DNA from: Crocinitomicaceae bacterium
GTDB lineage: Bacteria; Bacteroidota; Bacteroidia; Flavobacteriales_D; Crocinitomicaceae
NCBI GenBank assembly: GCA_024643725.1
Contig: JAHEMJ010000016.1
Coordinates: 1-62,034 of the forward strand
Direction: 5' to 3'
Length of the DNA: 62,034 nt
In this document: one piece after another, positions 9,786-18,705 of the stretch
How positions within the stretch are numbered: position 1 is the stretch's first letter
Layout: every line of letters starts with the position of its first letter
The notes under the pieces: model-generated
The model's database searches: none
What the model was told of the DNA's origin: nothing
What the model saw: only the letters and a program-made list of their open reading frames with translations
Made by a program: the position numbers and the translations under genes

Positions 9786-9971
9786 AACTAAAGGTAGGAA
9801 AAAGAACTTTTACACATGAATTCGCCTGTTTGCATCCGCTTATGTAATGAGGTGTAATGGACGCCCCATTTCAAGAGCAACGAAAGTAAAGAATTATTGA
9901 AATGGAAACAAACAAAAAACGACATTTAGCATCATATCAAAAGTTGGGGATAAAGGAGATTAATTTTGATT

Positions 9972-10281
9972 CTTTTACTTTTTGGCATTGCCCCAAAAAG
10001 TAACAAATTCTGATGCTACGATTAGAACTGTAAGAAACTCTAGCGCTTAAAAGATCTAACGACCCTCATCTTTCTTGTTGCTAAAATTTCTGAAACTCGC
10101 TCTCGTTCCTCGGCTCAAACAGCCAGAAATTTTCACGCAACTTCGTCGTGAGGGTTGGCGTTACATCTTTTCATGCGCAGGAAAGCAATCTTGTAAATAT
10201 TCGTAGTTTTCACTTCGAAGAAGGAAATTCGTAGTCTTGATCTTTTTGCGAACTTTTTGGATCAAGCCAAAAAGTGGAAAA
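9972..10281 (+). repeat. Long imperfect palindromic intergenic element (MITE-like)
   Basis: The ends at ~9973-10007 (ttttactttttggc...ccaaaaagt) and ~10241-10281 are inverted repeats of each other. Inside, CTAACGACCCTCA (~10057) pairs with TGAGGGTTGGCGTTA (~10149), and AGAAATTTT (10125-10133) pairs with AAAATTTCT (10083-10091). The unit folds into one long hairpin centred near 10105. No coding frame is convincing. This looks like the intergenic palindromic repeats often seen in Bacteroidota. Copy number elsewhere is unknown. The flanks 9786-9971 and 10282-10373 show nothing else I can support. Confidence 0.55.
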
Positions 10282-10374
10282 TAAACAATTGTATTGGATA
10301 CCAAATGATGTTAAGTCCCCAGGTTTTGGTCTTGATTCTTCAACTTGCCTTTCTTGACGGGAATGGAATCAAAC

Positions 10375-10411
10375 AAAAAAGCCTTACTAACATTTGTTAA
10401 TAAGGCTTTTA
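10375..10411 (-). terminator. Rho-independent terminator of tRNA-Leu
   Basis: On the minus strand AAAGCCTTA and TAAGGCTTT form a 9-bp stem around a ~14-nt loop, followed by a run of T. It starts 14 nt after the tRNA-Leu 3' end. Confidence 0.8.
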
Positions 10412-10424
10412 GCGATTCTCTATG

Positions 10425-10506
10425 TACCCCGGGCCGGAATCGAACCGGCACTCCCGAAAGAACAGGATTTTGAATCCAGCGCGTCTACCAGTTCCGCCAC
10501 CGGGGC
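10425..10506 (-). tRNA. tRNA-Leu (anticodon CAA)
   Basis: An 82-nt class II tRNA with acceptor stem GCCCCGG/CCGGGGT, D-arm GGCGGAACTGGTAGACGC, anticodon loop TTCAAAA (CAA, decoding UUG), long variable arm TGTTCTTTCGGGAGT and T-arm GCCGGTTCGATTCCGGC. CCA is not encoded. It sits between the ppx-like gene and the palindromic element. Confidence 0.95.
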
Positions 10507-10584
10507 ATTCAGGGTGCAAAGATAGGGATAAAATAAGTTAGATTCCAAAAAAATGGAAGAATAAGTTGGGAGTTGCAGGAGGAA

Positions 10585-11463
10585 TTATCCTTGGGACTTC
10601 AGGTACATATCGTAAATCATTCCGTCGGAAAGTCCAATCTTTGGAACGCTGATTTGTTGAATGCCAAGCTGTTTCATGACAAACAGATAAATTTCCAAGG
10701 CTGGCACAATGACATCCGCGCGGTCAGGTTTGAGTTGAAATTGATCGATGCGTTCTTCAACGGTCAGTTTTTCCAGTTGGTGTAAAAGTGTATTCATTTT
10801 ACTGGAACTCAAGGCGTCTTTGTCTTTCAGTCCAACAATCTTATGGATTTTATTAATGTTGCCGCCCGTTCCAAAAAGTCGATGGGGAATACTAGCATCC
10901 ACCTCTGCTGCTATCCAAGTGCTGATTTCTGTCCAGATTTTCTTTGACACTTTGCCTTTCAAAGCACGAATGGTCCCAATTTCAAAGGAACGCGATGCGC
11001 GTTTTTGTCCATTTTCAAAGACACTGATTTCCGTAGAACCACCACCAACATCGATGACGATGAAGGGATGTGATTTGTCAAAGTCAACTAAGAAAAAAGT
11101 GCCAAAAATCAATTCAGCTTCCGTTTGTCCAGAAATGATTTCGATGTTTACACCCGTTTTTTGCTTGATTTTCTCTTGCACTTTTTGTCCATTCTTCGCT
11201 TCGCGCATGGCCGAAGTTGCGACCGCGCGTAATTGCTCGACTTCAAAAATGTGTGCTATTAACTTGAATGCTTGAATGCAATCAATAAACTGTTCCGTTT
11301 TCTTTTTGGAAATGCGTCCTTCGTCAAAAACTTCCTCCCCTAAACGCAACGGGATACGCGAGTAGGAATGTTTTTTCACATAGGCATGATCGCCATCGTA
11401 ACACACTTCTCCTACAAGTAAGCGCGCTGCGTTGGTCCCTATGTCGATTGCCCCGAATTTCAT
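10585..11463 (-). CDS. Ppx/GppA family phosphatase (exopolyphosphatase-like)
   Basis: An actin-fold (ASKHA) enzyme that hydrolyses inorganic polyphosphate and/or pppGpp. The 292 residues carry the phosphate-1 motif AIDIGTNAARLLVGE at 5-19, SAMREAKNG near 100, SGQTEAELIFG near 130, phosphate-2 motif VIDVGGGSTEIS near 150-161 and the GTGGNINKI adenosine-type motif near 205. It is the short form lacking the C-terminal HD-like domain of E. coli Ppx. In many Bacteroidota this gene adjoins ppk; here ppk lies 17 kb away. TATCTTTG (11475-11482) lies 11 nt before the start codon and is a good promoter candidate. Confidence 0.92.
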   Translation of the reverse strand: MKFGAIDIGTNAARLLVGEVCYDGDHAYVKKHSYSRIPLRLGEEVFDEGRISKKKTEQFIDCIQAFKLIAHIFEVEQLRAVATSAMREAKNGQKVQEKIKQKTGVNIEIISGQTEAELIFGTFFLVDFDKSHPFIVIDVGGGSTEISVFENGQKRASRSFEIGTIRALKGKVSKKIWTEISTWIAAEVDASIPHRLFGTGGNINKIHKIVGLKDKDALSSSKMNTLLHQLEKLTVEERIDQFQLKPDRADVIVPALEIYLFVMKQLGIQQISVPKIGLSDGMIYDMYLKSQG

Positions 11464-11560
11464 TTGAATGAGGACAAAGATAAAGGAAATCCAAAGCTAT
11501 TTTTTACGCTATCGTTACATTTTTCAACTATTCTCATAAGGTTCATTGGAAGGATATATT

Positions 11561-11628
11561 GTTAATCTCTTTTTCATTCAATGTTAATCTGCATTTAATC
11601 CTCTAAAAATATAGTGGACGTAAACTTG
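11561..11628 (+). promoter_or_regulatory. Candidate operator with 11-bp-phased repeats and -7 box of the surface cluster
   Basis: GTTAATC occurs at 11561 and 11583 and TTTAATC at 11594; spacings are 22 and 11 bp, so the motifs sit on one helical face as in PhoB-type sites. A -7-like box TAAACTTG (11621-11628, one mismatch to TAnnTTTG) ends 4 nt before the ATG of the first surface gene. No -33 TTTG is found at the right distance, which fits an activator-dependent promoter. The activator is not shown. Confidence 0.4.
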
Positions 11629-11632
11629 CATC

Positions 11633-12442
11633 ATGAAATTGAATGGTATTTTAGTGTGCATGATAATGCTTGGTTTTAATCTTATCGGACAAGAGGGGTT
11701 AGAAGGAATCAAGCTCGAAAAATACTATGTTTCTACCAAGAAGGACAATGGAAAAAAACACTTAAGTGGTGAACTTCCCGTAGGAAGTACAACTTACCGC
11801 ATGTATGTTGACCTTGCTCCGGGATATCGTTTTATTGCAGCTTTTGGATCACCTGGACATCCACTAGAAATCCGTTCTACTCAAAACATTTATAATCACG
11901 TTGAAAATGGGGCGACTTATCCCATTCGAATTCCAGAAAGAACTTATAAGAAAAACATCGTCGCATTGGATTCTTGGGTTACCGTTGGTCCTGCTGGAGA
12001 GAATTATCTGGGCGTACTAAAGGAAGCAGATACCTTAAAGGATTTTGGAACCGTTGTTCCATTCGAACGTGGGTTTCTTGAATCAAATAAAAATGAGATG
12101 GGATATCCATTGCGTGAAAGAGATGGATTCTTGCGTTCAGAGCATATACCCGACATTACCTTATATAATATTGATAGTAACCTGCGTGTATTAGGAATGG
12201 AAACAATTGGCAAGACCTTTCGAATCGAAAATGGTGCTTGGGCATCCATGGGTAAAGGAGTCTGTGGAGTTGATTCTTTAGGTTCCAACACCGTATTAAT
12301 CGCACAAATTACGACCAAAGGAGAACTATCCTATGAGCTCAATTTTCTTATTGGGACACCAGACGGAAAAACCATAAAATACGTCGCAAAGGATGCTGTC
12401 GAGAACGAACGTATTCACCCTGCTTTACTATCTACTCATTAA
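11633..12442 (+). CDS. Secreted protein made of the unnamed GLEGI-VEKYY domain, copy 1
   Basis: The 269 residues consist of a signal peptide (to ~20, cleaved before QEGLEGI) and one domain that recurs in the proteins at 12461, 16647 and 21621. Shared landmarks are GLEGIKLEKYYVS, LPVGSTTYRMYVDLAPGYRF, HPLEI, an LDSWVTVG strand, a LGVLKEADT segment and IAQITTKGELSYELN near 225-240. I do not recognise a described family. Unlike the other three copies it has no C-terminal sorting domain, so it should stay in the periplasm or be held by a partner. It is the first gene of a tight six-gene operon (gaps 3-18 bp). Function unknown. Confidence 0.85.
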   Translation: MKLNGILVCMIMLGFNLIGQEGLEGIKLEKYYVSTKKDNGKKHLSGELPVGSTTYRMYVDLAPGYRFIAAFGSPGHPLEIRSTQNIYNHVENGATYPIRIPERTYKKNIVALDSWVTVGPAGENYLGVLKEADTLKDFGTVVPFERGFLESNKNEMGYPLRERDGFLRSEHIPDITLYNIDSNLRVLGMETIGKTFRIENGAWASMGKGVCGVDSLGSNTVLIAQITTKGELSYELNFLIGTPDGKTIKYVAKDAVENERIHPALLSTH

Positions 12443-12460
12443 TCATTTATACCGAAAACC

Positions 12461-13570
12461 ATGAAAAAAATTGTACTTCCTATCTGTTTTTTCGCTTTGT
12501 CAAGCTTATTTACGAAAATGCATGCTCAAGCTGGACTTGAGGGAATTGTAGTGGAGAAATTTTATATTTCTAATGCAGCCGATTCCATCGATGCAGTGAA
12601 TAATGGAGCGGTGTATCCATTGTACGTTGGATCAACAACCTACCGTGTTTACGCGAATTTATTGCCGGGCTACAAAGTGATACAGATGTTTGGTAATGCG
12701 GCACACCCGTTGCAAATTGAAACTTCGACCGCGTTTTATAATGATCCAAATTTTGGATTCAAAGTGTATCAAGGTACAAGTGTAAATAATACAAAGAAAA
12801 ATACAACGTTAATTGACTCTTATATTACTGTGGGAGGTGTAGCAAACGGATTAGTTGGTGTGTTAAAAGCTGAAGACACAGATGGTTCTATTGGAAACCT
12901 TCAAGGCATCTTGGCAAATACAGACCCACAAATGGGCTTACCTATTACCGGAACAAACGCGCAAGATGGATTAATGCCAGGCATGCCTATTATTCCGAAT
13001 GTGTTGGGTATTTCTACGGAGTTGGATATTTTTGACCAAACTGCTGGATCTTCTTTTTCCACTACTAATGGTGCGATTGCGGCATTAGGGGGAATGGACG
13101 GAGTAACGCCATCCAATCACGTTTTATTGGGACAATTTACGACAAATGGAGAATTCAGTTTTAAATTAAACCTGCAAATATTAACTCCAACAGCGGGTGT
13201 CAGTGAAACCTACGTAGCAGATACACCAAATGGTTCTGAGTTAACTGATACGACATTAATTTATCATTCCAATCCGAATGGCGGAGGCGGCGCAGGATTA
13301 GAGGAGGCATTGACAGAAAGTGAACTTTCGATTCAATATCAAGTGTATCCGAATCCGGCAAATGAATCATTCGCAATTCGTCAATCAGGAAACATGATGC
13401 AATCCGATTTCGACTATTTGGTGACGGATTTAAGTGGCAAAACGGTAGTTGCTGGTCATGCAAAGACAAAAAATACCATGGTGGATACCTCCTCTTTGAG
13501 AACAGGAATTTACTTGGTAACGATGACACAAGATGGATTGACCTATACGACAAAATTGATCAAACAATAA
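12461..13570 (+). CDS. T9SS-sorted surface protein with GLEGI-VEKYY domain, copy 2
   Basis: The 369 residues are a signal peptide ending MHAQA (~23), the unnamed domain (~24-275; GLEGIVVEKFYIS, YVGSTTYRVYANLLPGYK, HPLQIE, AFYNDPNFG, LGQFTTNGEFSFKLN), a short Gly-rich linker (~276-295) and a type A T9SS sorting domain (~300-369, QVYPNPANESFAI to LVTMTQDGLTYTTKLIKQ). The sorting domain predicts export through the T9SS and attachment to the surface. It starts 18 bp after copy 1 and ends 4 bp before the TonB receptor gene, so co-expression is expected. Confidence 0.88.
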   Translation: MKKIVLPICFFALSSLFTKMHAQAGLEGIVVEKFYISNAADSIDAVNNGAVYPLYVGSTTYRVYANLLPGYKVIQMFGNAAHPLQIETSTAFYNDPNFGFKVYQGTSVNNTKKNTTLIDSYITVGGVANGLVGVLKAEDTDGSIGNLQGILANTDPQMGLPITGTNAQDGLMPGMPIIPNVLGISTELDIFDQTAGSSFSTTNGAIAALGGMDGVTPSNHVLLGQFTTNGEFSFKLNLQILTPTAGVSETYVADTPNGSELTDTTLIYHSNPNGGGGAGLEEALTESELSIQYQVYPNPANESFAIRQSGNMMQSDFDYLVTDLSGKTVVAGHAKTKNTMVDTSSLRTGIYLVTMTQDGLTYTTKLIKQ

Positions 13571-13574
13571 TCAG

Positions 13575-16500
13575 ATGCGCGGCTTAGTACTTCTTTTATT
13601 TACTTTCTTATTTATTTCTCAAAGCTTTTCACAAGGAACTTTTCGTGGAAAGGTAACCGATCCAAATGGGGAAGCGGTGATGGAAGTAAAAATCCTTCTT
13701 TTAGAGAATAAAGCAGTAATAACGAAAACCGACTTAGATGGAAATTTCACTTTGAATTTTCCGGATAATGCCGCCTATCATGTGCGCTTCACTCATTATG
13801 CACACGATACCTTGATTGAAATCATTCAATTGAAGGATAAAGAAGTATTGGTTAAAAACATTACGATTAATCAACGCAATACGACCAAGAATGTGAATCA
13901 GGTAACGGTTAGCATTAAGCAGGTCAAAGCGAATGATTATTACATGGAGAAAGTCAAATTGAATTCTGCTACAACGATTGATTACATCTCCTCTGAAACC
14001 ATGAAGAAAACAGGAGATCCCAATGTAACCGCTGCAGTCGCACGTGTTTCCGGTGTCTCCACCAATGGTGGACTCATTACCGTTCGAGGAATTGGTGACC
14101 GCTACGTCAAAACGACATTAAATGGCTCTCGAATTCCAACACTGGATCCTTTAACGAACAATATTAAACTCGACATTATTCCAACGAGTTTGATTGACAA
14201 CATTATCATCACGAAATCGGCTAGCCCCGATTTACCTGGAGATTGGGCAGGGGCATATATATCCGTTGAAACAAAGGATTATCCGGATAAATTATCCGTA
14301 AATATTGAGTCTTCTTTTGGATATAACGCACAGACAACGTTCAAAGATTTCATTACCTCAGATCGCAGTTCAACAGATTGGTTGGGATTTGATCGTGGGT
14401 TGAGAACACGTGATCGCGACAAGGACAATACGAGTTTTGCACAACCTAATTTGACGCCAACCAGTTATCAGGAAATGGTTGCATTGGGGCTTGGACATTA
14501 TTTTTCTCAGCAAGGCATCAACGGATGGGTAGATGGAAGTCCAGAATCAAGTACCTACATGCGTTTAGGGTTGGTTCAATTAGGATTGCTACAGGCAAAT
14601 GACATGAATAATAATGCGAGTTATCAGCAAGCCTTGTCGGTTTATAACCAACAATACAAACCACAAGCATTTAGCGCTTTAAATCCTAATGGAACGGATT
14701 ATAATAACGGATTTTCAAACAATTGGAGTTCCACATACAGAAAAGCTCCACTAGCTTTTACCCAAAACATCAGCGTCGGTGACCAAGTGAAATTGTTTGG
14801 TAAACCCTTGGGATATATTGTTGGATTCCGCTATGGAAATACAGTTCGCTATGACCCGAATGGAATTTCACAACGCATTATGAATGAATCATTGGGATAT
14901 ACGGTTGATTTTGTAGATAGCACCAGAATTAGTAAAGAAACCAATTCATGGAGTGCACTCATAAATCTAGCTTATAAATTGAGCGATAAACATAAAATAT
15001 CATTTCTATATATGCCAAATATATTTGGTAGCAATGATGTTTCTAGATTTTCGAATCTGCAACTTGTTCAAGGACAAGAGTTAAAGATTAGAAATAGTAT
15101 ATTTTATGAAGAACGAAACCAACAAATTACTCAATTTCAATCGAAGCATTTCCTTCCTAAATTAGGCCTTAAAATCGAAACGAATGCTTCATTTACGAGA
15201 GGAAAAAGTATTGCTCCCGATTTTAAATTGATGCAATATGCATACAACATTGTGAATGGTCAAGTGGGAGCCTATGAATTCGCTACAAATGCTGGAGAGG
15301 GAATTCGTCGATATTATCGCTATTTGAATGAAAATGTGTTCGATTCAAGGTTGCAATTCGAAAAACCATTATCTAAGGAGGGTAAACTTAGCCGAAATTT
15401 AAAATTTGGTGGTGCTTTCCAAAAATCCACAAGGCAATCAATATTGGATGAATACTATCTTTCTAAAGGAAATTCGTTTATTCCGGCACTTCAAAATCAA
15501 GACATCAATGCGTATTTAAGCCCCGATCATTTTATCATGCAAAATGGACAAGTAGGATATTATTATTCTCGAACACAATGGGCAAGAAACAACACTTTTG
15601 GACTTGGTAATATCGCCGCTTCCTATATCATGCTCGATTTCGAATTCAATAAAAACATTCGATTCGCAGGAGGTGTTAGAGCAGAGTCAACGAATATTTT
15701 TACAGATGTGCTCGATTATTACCGCAATGGTTATGCGAATAATGACATACGTAGAGAGAATATGGGGGGGTTTCCATTGATTAATGCTGCATCCATCAAA
15801 CAAGTGAATTATTTGCCAAGTGGAAGTTTGATTTTTAAATTCAAAAATGACACGGTTGGACAATCCAACATTCGTTTAAATTACAGTCAAACATTGGCTC
15901 GTCCGAGCTTTAGAGAATTAAATGATGGAGCTGTTTATGATTACGAGTTCCGAACTTTGATTTATGGTAATTCGAGTTTGCAACCTGTATACATAACGAA
16001 TTATGACCTTCGATATGAAAAATATTGGAATAATGGGGATAATATTTCTGCTAGTGTTTTTTATAAGGATTTTCGAAATCACATTGAAATGGGTTTTGAA
16101 GTCGATGGAATTACTTGGGAGAACATTAGTAAATCCAATGTTAAAGGAGTCGAATTTGAAGTAAAAAAGAAACTTTCGAAGTCTTTTGATATCCGTTCGA
16201 ATGTGACTTTAGTGAAATCCATTTCTCAGTTTGTAGTGAAAGAACTAGAAGTGATTCAAGGAATCAAATATTACACACCAGTTGATACGATTAACCGTGT
16301 CATGTTTGGACAAGCACCATACATTGTGAATCTTATTGCAAGCTACACTCATGAGAAACTTGGTTTAAATGCATCGATCACTTACAATATTCAAGGTCCA
16401 AGACTAGTGATTTCAAGCGCTATCAAAGGAATGGCTGATGTCTATGAAATGCCGCGAAATATGATTGATTTTAAGATGACAAAATCCATCAAAAAGCACT

Positions 16501-16637
16501 TTACTGTTTCTTTAACCGTTCGAGATCTCCTCAATGCAAAAGTGCGACGAGAGTATAAAACAGACAATGGCTATCAAACATACGACTCCTATCGTTATGG
16601 AACCAATGTCCAACTTGGAATCATTTACAAACTTTAA
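13575..16637 (+). CDS. TonB-dependent receptor with N-terminal carboxypeptidase-regulatory-like domain
   Basis: An outer-membrane gated channel of 1020 residues: signal peptide (~1-19), CarboxypepD_reg-like beta-sandwich (~22-100, GTFRGKVTDPNGEAVMEVKI), plug (~130-235, VSTNGGLITVRGIGDRYVKT then GSRIPTLDPLTNNIKLD) and a C-terminal 22-stranded barrel ending in an aromatic-rich LGIIYKL. There is no SusD gene, so it is not a SusCD glycan pair. It sits between copies 2 and 3 of the unnamed domain with 4- and 9-bp gaps, making those surface proteins likely partners in capture or docking. The substrate is unknown; phosphate-type or polymer substrates are speculation. Confidence 0.92.
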   Translation: MRGLVLLLFTFLFISQSFSQGTFRGKVTDPNGEAVMEVKILLLENKAVITKTDLDGNFTLNFPDNAAYHVRFTHYAHDTLIEIIQLKDKEVLVKNITINQRNTTKNVNQVTVSIKQVKANDYYMEKVKLNSATTIDYISSETMKKTGDPNVTAAVARVSGVSTNGGLITVRGIGDRYVKTTLNGSRIPTLDPLTNNIKLDIIPTSLIDNIIITKSASPDLPGDWAGAYISVETKDYPDKLSVNIESSFGYNAQTTFKDFITSDRSSTDWLGFDRGLRTRDRDKDNTSFAQPNLTPTSYQEMVALGLGHYFSQQGINGWVDGSPESSTYMRLGLVQLGLLQANDMNNNASYQQALSVYNQQYKPQAFSALNPNGTDYNNGFSNNWSSTYRKAPLAFTQNISVGDQVKLFGKPLGYIVGFRYGNTVRYDPNGISQRIMNESLGYTVDFVDSTRISKETNSWSALINLAYKLSDKHKISFLYMPNIFGSNDVSRFSNLQLVQGQELKIRNSIFYEERNQQITQFQSKHFLPKLGLKIETNASFTRGKSIAPDFKLMQYAYNIVNGQVGAYEFATNAGEGIRRYYRYLNENVFDSRLQFEKPLSKEGKLSRNLKFGGAFQKSTRQSILDEYYLSKGNSFIPALQNQDINAYLSPDHFIMQNGQVGYYYSRTQWARNNTFGLGNIAASYIMLDFEFNKNIRFAGGVRAESTNIFTDVLDYYRNGYANNDIRRENMGGFPLINAASIKQVNYLPSGSLIFKFKNDTVGQSNIRLNYSQTLARPSFRELNDGAVYDYEFRTLIYGNSSLQPVYITNYDLRYEKYWNNGDNISASVFYKDFRNHIEMGFEVDGITWENISKSNVKGVEFEVKKKLSKSFDIRSNVTLVKSISQFVVKELEVIQGIKYYTPVDTINRVMFGQAPYIVNLIASYTHEKLGLNASITYNIQGPRLVISSAIKGMADVYEMPRNMIDFKMTKSIKKHFTVSLTVRDLLNAKVRREYKTDNGYQTYDSYRYGTNVQLGIIYKL

Positions 16638-16646
16638 TCTGAAGAT

Positions 16647-17981
16647 ATGTACAAATCAATTCTTGGGTTTATTGTCTTTCAATTAATCACTTTTACGACC
16701 TTTTCTCAATTACAAAAAGTCATTGTAGAAAAGTATTATGTCAGTGATGCATCGGATGCAACAGATACCCTAGGAGGTGGATTACCAATAGGGTCCACCA
16801 CTTACCGCATTTATGTCGATCTTGCACCAGGAAGTGTATTAAAAAAAATCTATGGCGATGTGAATCATCCCTTTTCCATTCAAAGTACAGCGCCTTTTTT
16901 TAATCAGAAAAGTGATGGACAAACCTTTGCAAAGGACTTTGTAAAGAATCGTTATTTGGAAGGAGTGGTAGCTTTGGATACATGGTTAACATTAGGACAA
17001 ACGACGAAAACACAAGCCGGAAAAACCTATTTCGGTATTTTGAAAAACCAAGATTTGGATGGTTCTTTTATCGGTGGAATAAACAATGATGGAGGTTCTG
17101 CTGCCATTCCAAATGGTTTATTAACGAACGCCGATCCAAATGCAGGAATTCCTTTGACGCAAGCGGATGGCATGGATACATTGGCTGCACTTCCTACTTC
17201 TTGGAGTCATTTTGGCGTTTTGGATTTTGTGACAGGCAATGACACAACGATGTTTGGTTCTTTACAATCTCAACAAGGATTTAATTCGACAAACTTTTTC
17301 CTTTCTAATTCAGGTGTGAAGGGAGTGGTTGCTGACAGTAATCAAATACTTATCGCTCAACTAACAACTGCAGGAACACTTTCTTTTCATTTGAACATAG
17401 AAGTGGACGCGATTGTCAACGGTCTACCTCAAACCATTCAATATGTATCATCCAATGACACCATTTTGACAGGCGAAGTGTATAATCCATATTTATCTTA
17501 TCCTTCTATTTGTGGTTGTAATGACCCTAATTACTTGGAATATAATCCTGCTGTAATTTGTTTAGAACCTGGATCTTGTGTCACTCCTATTGTGATTGGA
17601 TGCATGGATACAGTAGCATGTAATTTTGATGAAAATGTAAATGTGCATGTAGAAAACTTATGCTGCTATCCCGGAAAATGTAATAACCGAGACATTGCTA
17701 TTGTCTGTCCCGCGTTAAGAGGATCAAATTTTGAATTTTTGGTGTATCCAAATCCTAGTATCGACGAGTTCAATTTAGATGTGTATAGTGGTATGGAAAC
17801 CGAAGACATACATATTGAGGTTTTTGATAATTATGGGGTAAAATTGGTGGACAAACTTTATCCAGCAGCAGCAATTATAACAGGTGAATCCTTAAACTTA
17901 TCATCTGCAGAAAAAGGAATTTATCACTTGAAAGTGAGTATCGGAGGACAAGTTCAGTCACAGTTATTATTCAAAAATTAA
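16647..17981 (+). CDS. T9SS-sorted surface protein with GLEGI-VEKYY-type domain, copy 3, and Cys-rich repeats
   Basis: The 444 residues are a signal peptide (to ~20), the unnamed domain (~21-285: KVIVEKYYVSDASDA, LPIGSTTYRIYVDLAPGS, HPFSIQ, LIAQLTTAGTLSFHLN), a Cys-rich segment (~290-345) and a type A sorting domain (~365-444, FLVYPNPSIDEFN). The Cys-rich part holds two related units, GCNDPNYLEYNP...GSC and GCMDTVACNFDEN...GKC, resembling the GC(T/M)D..A.N(Y/F) repeats found in many marine bacterial surface proteins. In this copy the leading Gly-Leu-Glu-Gly is replaced by LQKV. It is in the operon, 3 bp before the FISUMP gene. Confidence 0.87.
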   Translation: MYKSILGFIVFQLITFTTFSQLQKVIVEKYYVSDASDATDTLGGGLPIGSTTYRIYVDLAPGSVLKKIYGDVNHPFSIQSTAPFFNQKSDGQTFAKDFVKNRYLEGVVALDTWLTLGQTTKTQAGKTYFGILKNQDLDGSFIGGINNDGGSAAIPNGLLTNADPNAGIPLTQADGMDTLAALPTSWSHFGVLDFVTGNDTTMFGSLQSQQGFNSTNFFLSNSGVKGVVADSNQILIAQLTTAGTLSFHLNIEVDAIVNGLPQTIQYVSSNDTILTGEVYNPYLSYPSICGCNDPNYLEYNPAVICLEPGSCVTPIVIGCMDTVACNFDENVNVHVENLCCYPGKCNNRDIAIVCPALRGSNFEFLVYPNPSIDEFNLDVYSGMETEDIHIEVFDNYGVKLVDKLYPAAAIITGESLNLSSAEKGIYHLKVSIGGQVQSQLLFKN

Positions 17982-17984
17982 CCT

Positions 17985-18695
17985 ATGAAAAAGGTACTTT
18001 TTCTATTACCTATTGCATTGATGACCCTTTGGGCATGTCACAAGGAAAAACAGATTGTTGAGCCCTTGCAATTTGGCACGGTAACAGACGTTGATGGAAA
18101 CATTTATAAAACCGTAAAAATTGGTTCGCAATGGTGGATGTGTGAAAATTTAAAAGTGGAACATTATAATGATGGGTCTGCGATTCATTGGATTGATATC
18201 AATGGATTGGATTCAAATTGGAGTCATGCAACCGATGGTGCATACTGTTACATAAATGATAGCATTTACGGAAAATTGTACAATTATTTAGCGGTTTCTG
18301 ACGCGCGTAAATTAGCTCCTGAAGGATGGCATATTCCGACGGATAGTGAATGGCAAACGTTAGAGAAATCGATTGGAATGTCAGATGCTCAAACCGCTGG
18401 TTTAGCATGGAGAGGAACAGCAGCAGCTGAGAAATTACTTGTAAAGTCCTCCATCGGATGGCCGACAAATTCGGTGCTTTTTGGTTCAGATGAAGTGGGA
18501 TTTTCAGCTTTGCCAGGCGGGGTTCGGATTTCAGACGGTTCAACGAATTTGAGTCAGTCAGTTGGATTTTGGTGGACAAGTACCATGAAAGACAATCTTG
18601 TCTACTACCGTTACATCGATGCCCAATTTAAAGGTGTTTTTAGGCAATACACGCAACCTAGTTATGGCATGAGTATTCGCTGTGTAAAAGATTAA
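17985..18695 (+). CDS. FISUMP-domain lipoprotein
   Basis: A 236-residue lipoprotein: the signal peptide ends in a lipobox (TLWAC, Cys18), and the rest is one Fibrobacter succinogenes major paralogous domain (FISUMP). Landmarks are VTDVDGNIYKTVKIGSQWW at ~35-53, WMCENLKVEHY, GWHIPTDSEWQTLE near 113-126 and the terminal SIRCVKD. FISUMP proteins are surface lipoproteins with a C-type-lectin-like character in other bacteria; ligand binding is plausible but unproven. Its place inside the operon suggests a surface accessory role for the receptor. Confidence 0.87.
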   Translation: MKKVLFLLPIALMTLWACHKEKQIVEPLQFGTVTDVDGNIYKTVKIGSQWWMCENLKVEHYNDGSAIHWIDINGLDSNWSHATDGAYCYINDSIYGKLYNYLAVSDARKLAPEGWHIPTDSEWQTLEKSIGMSDAQTAGLAWRGTAAAEKLLVKSSIGWPTNSVLFGSDEVGFSALPGGVRISDGSTNLSQSVGFWWTSTMKDNLVYYRYIDAQFKGVFRQYTQPSYGMSIRCVKD

Positions 18696-18705
18696 AAAGG
18701 GTTCC

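Noticed and set aside
9786..10424. Possible CRISPR array or ncRNA
   Set aside because: There is one long palindrome, not regularly spaced direct repeats; no cas genes in the window.
13575..16637. SusC-type glycan utilisation locus
   Set aside because: No SusD homologue, no glycoside hydrolase and no SusC-specific length or arrangement, so a polysaccharide utilisation locus is not supported.
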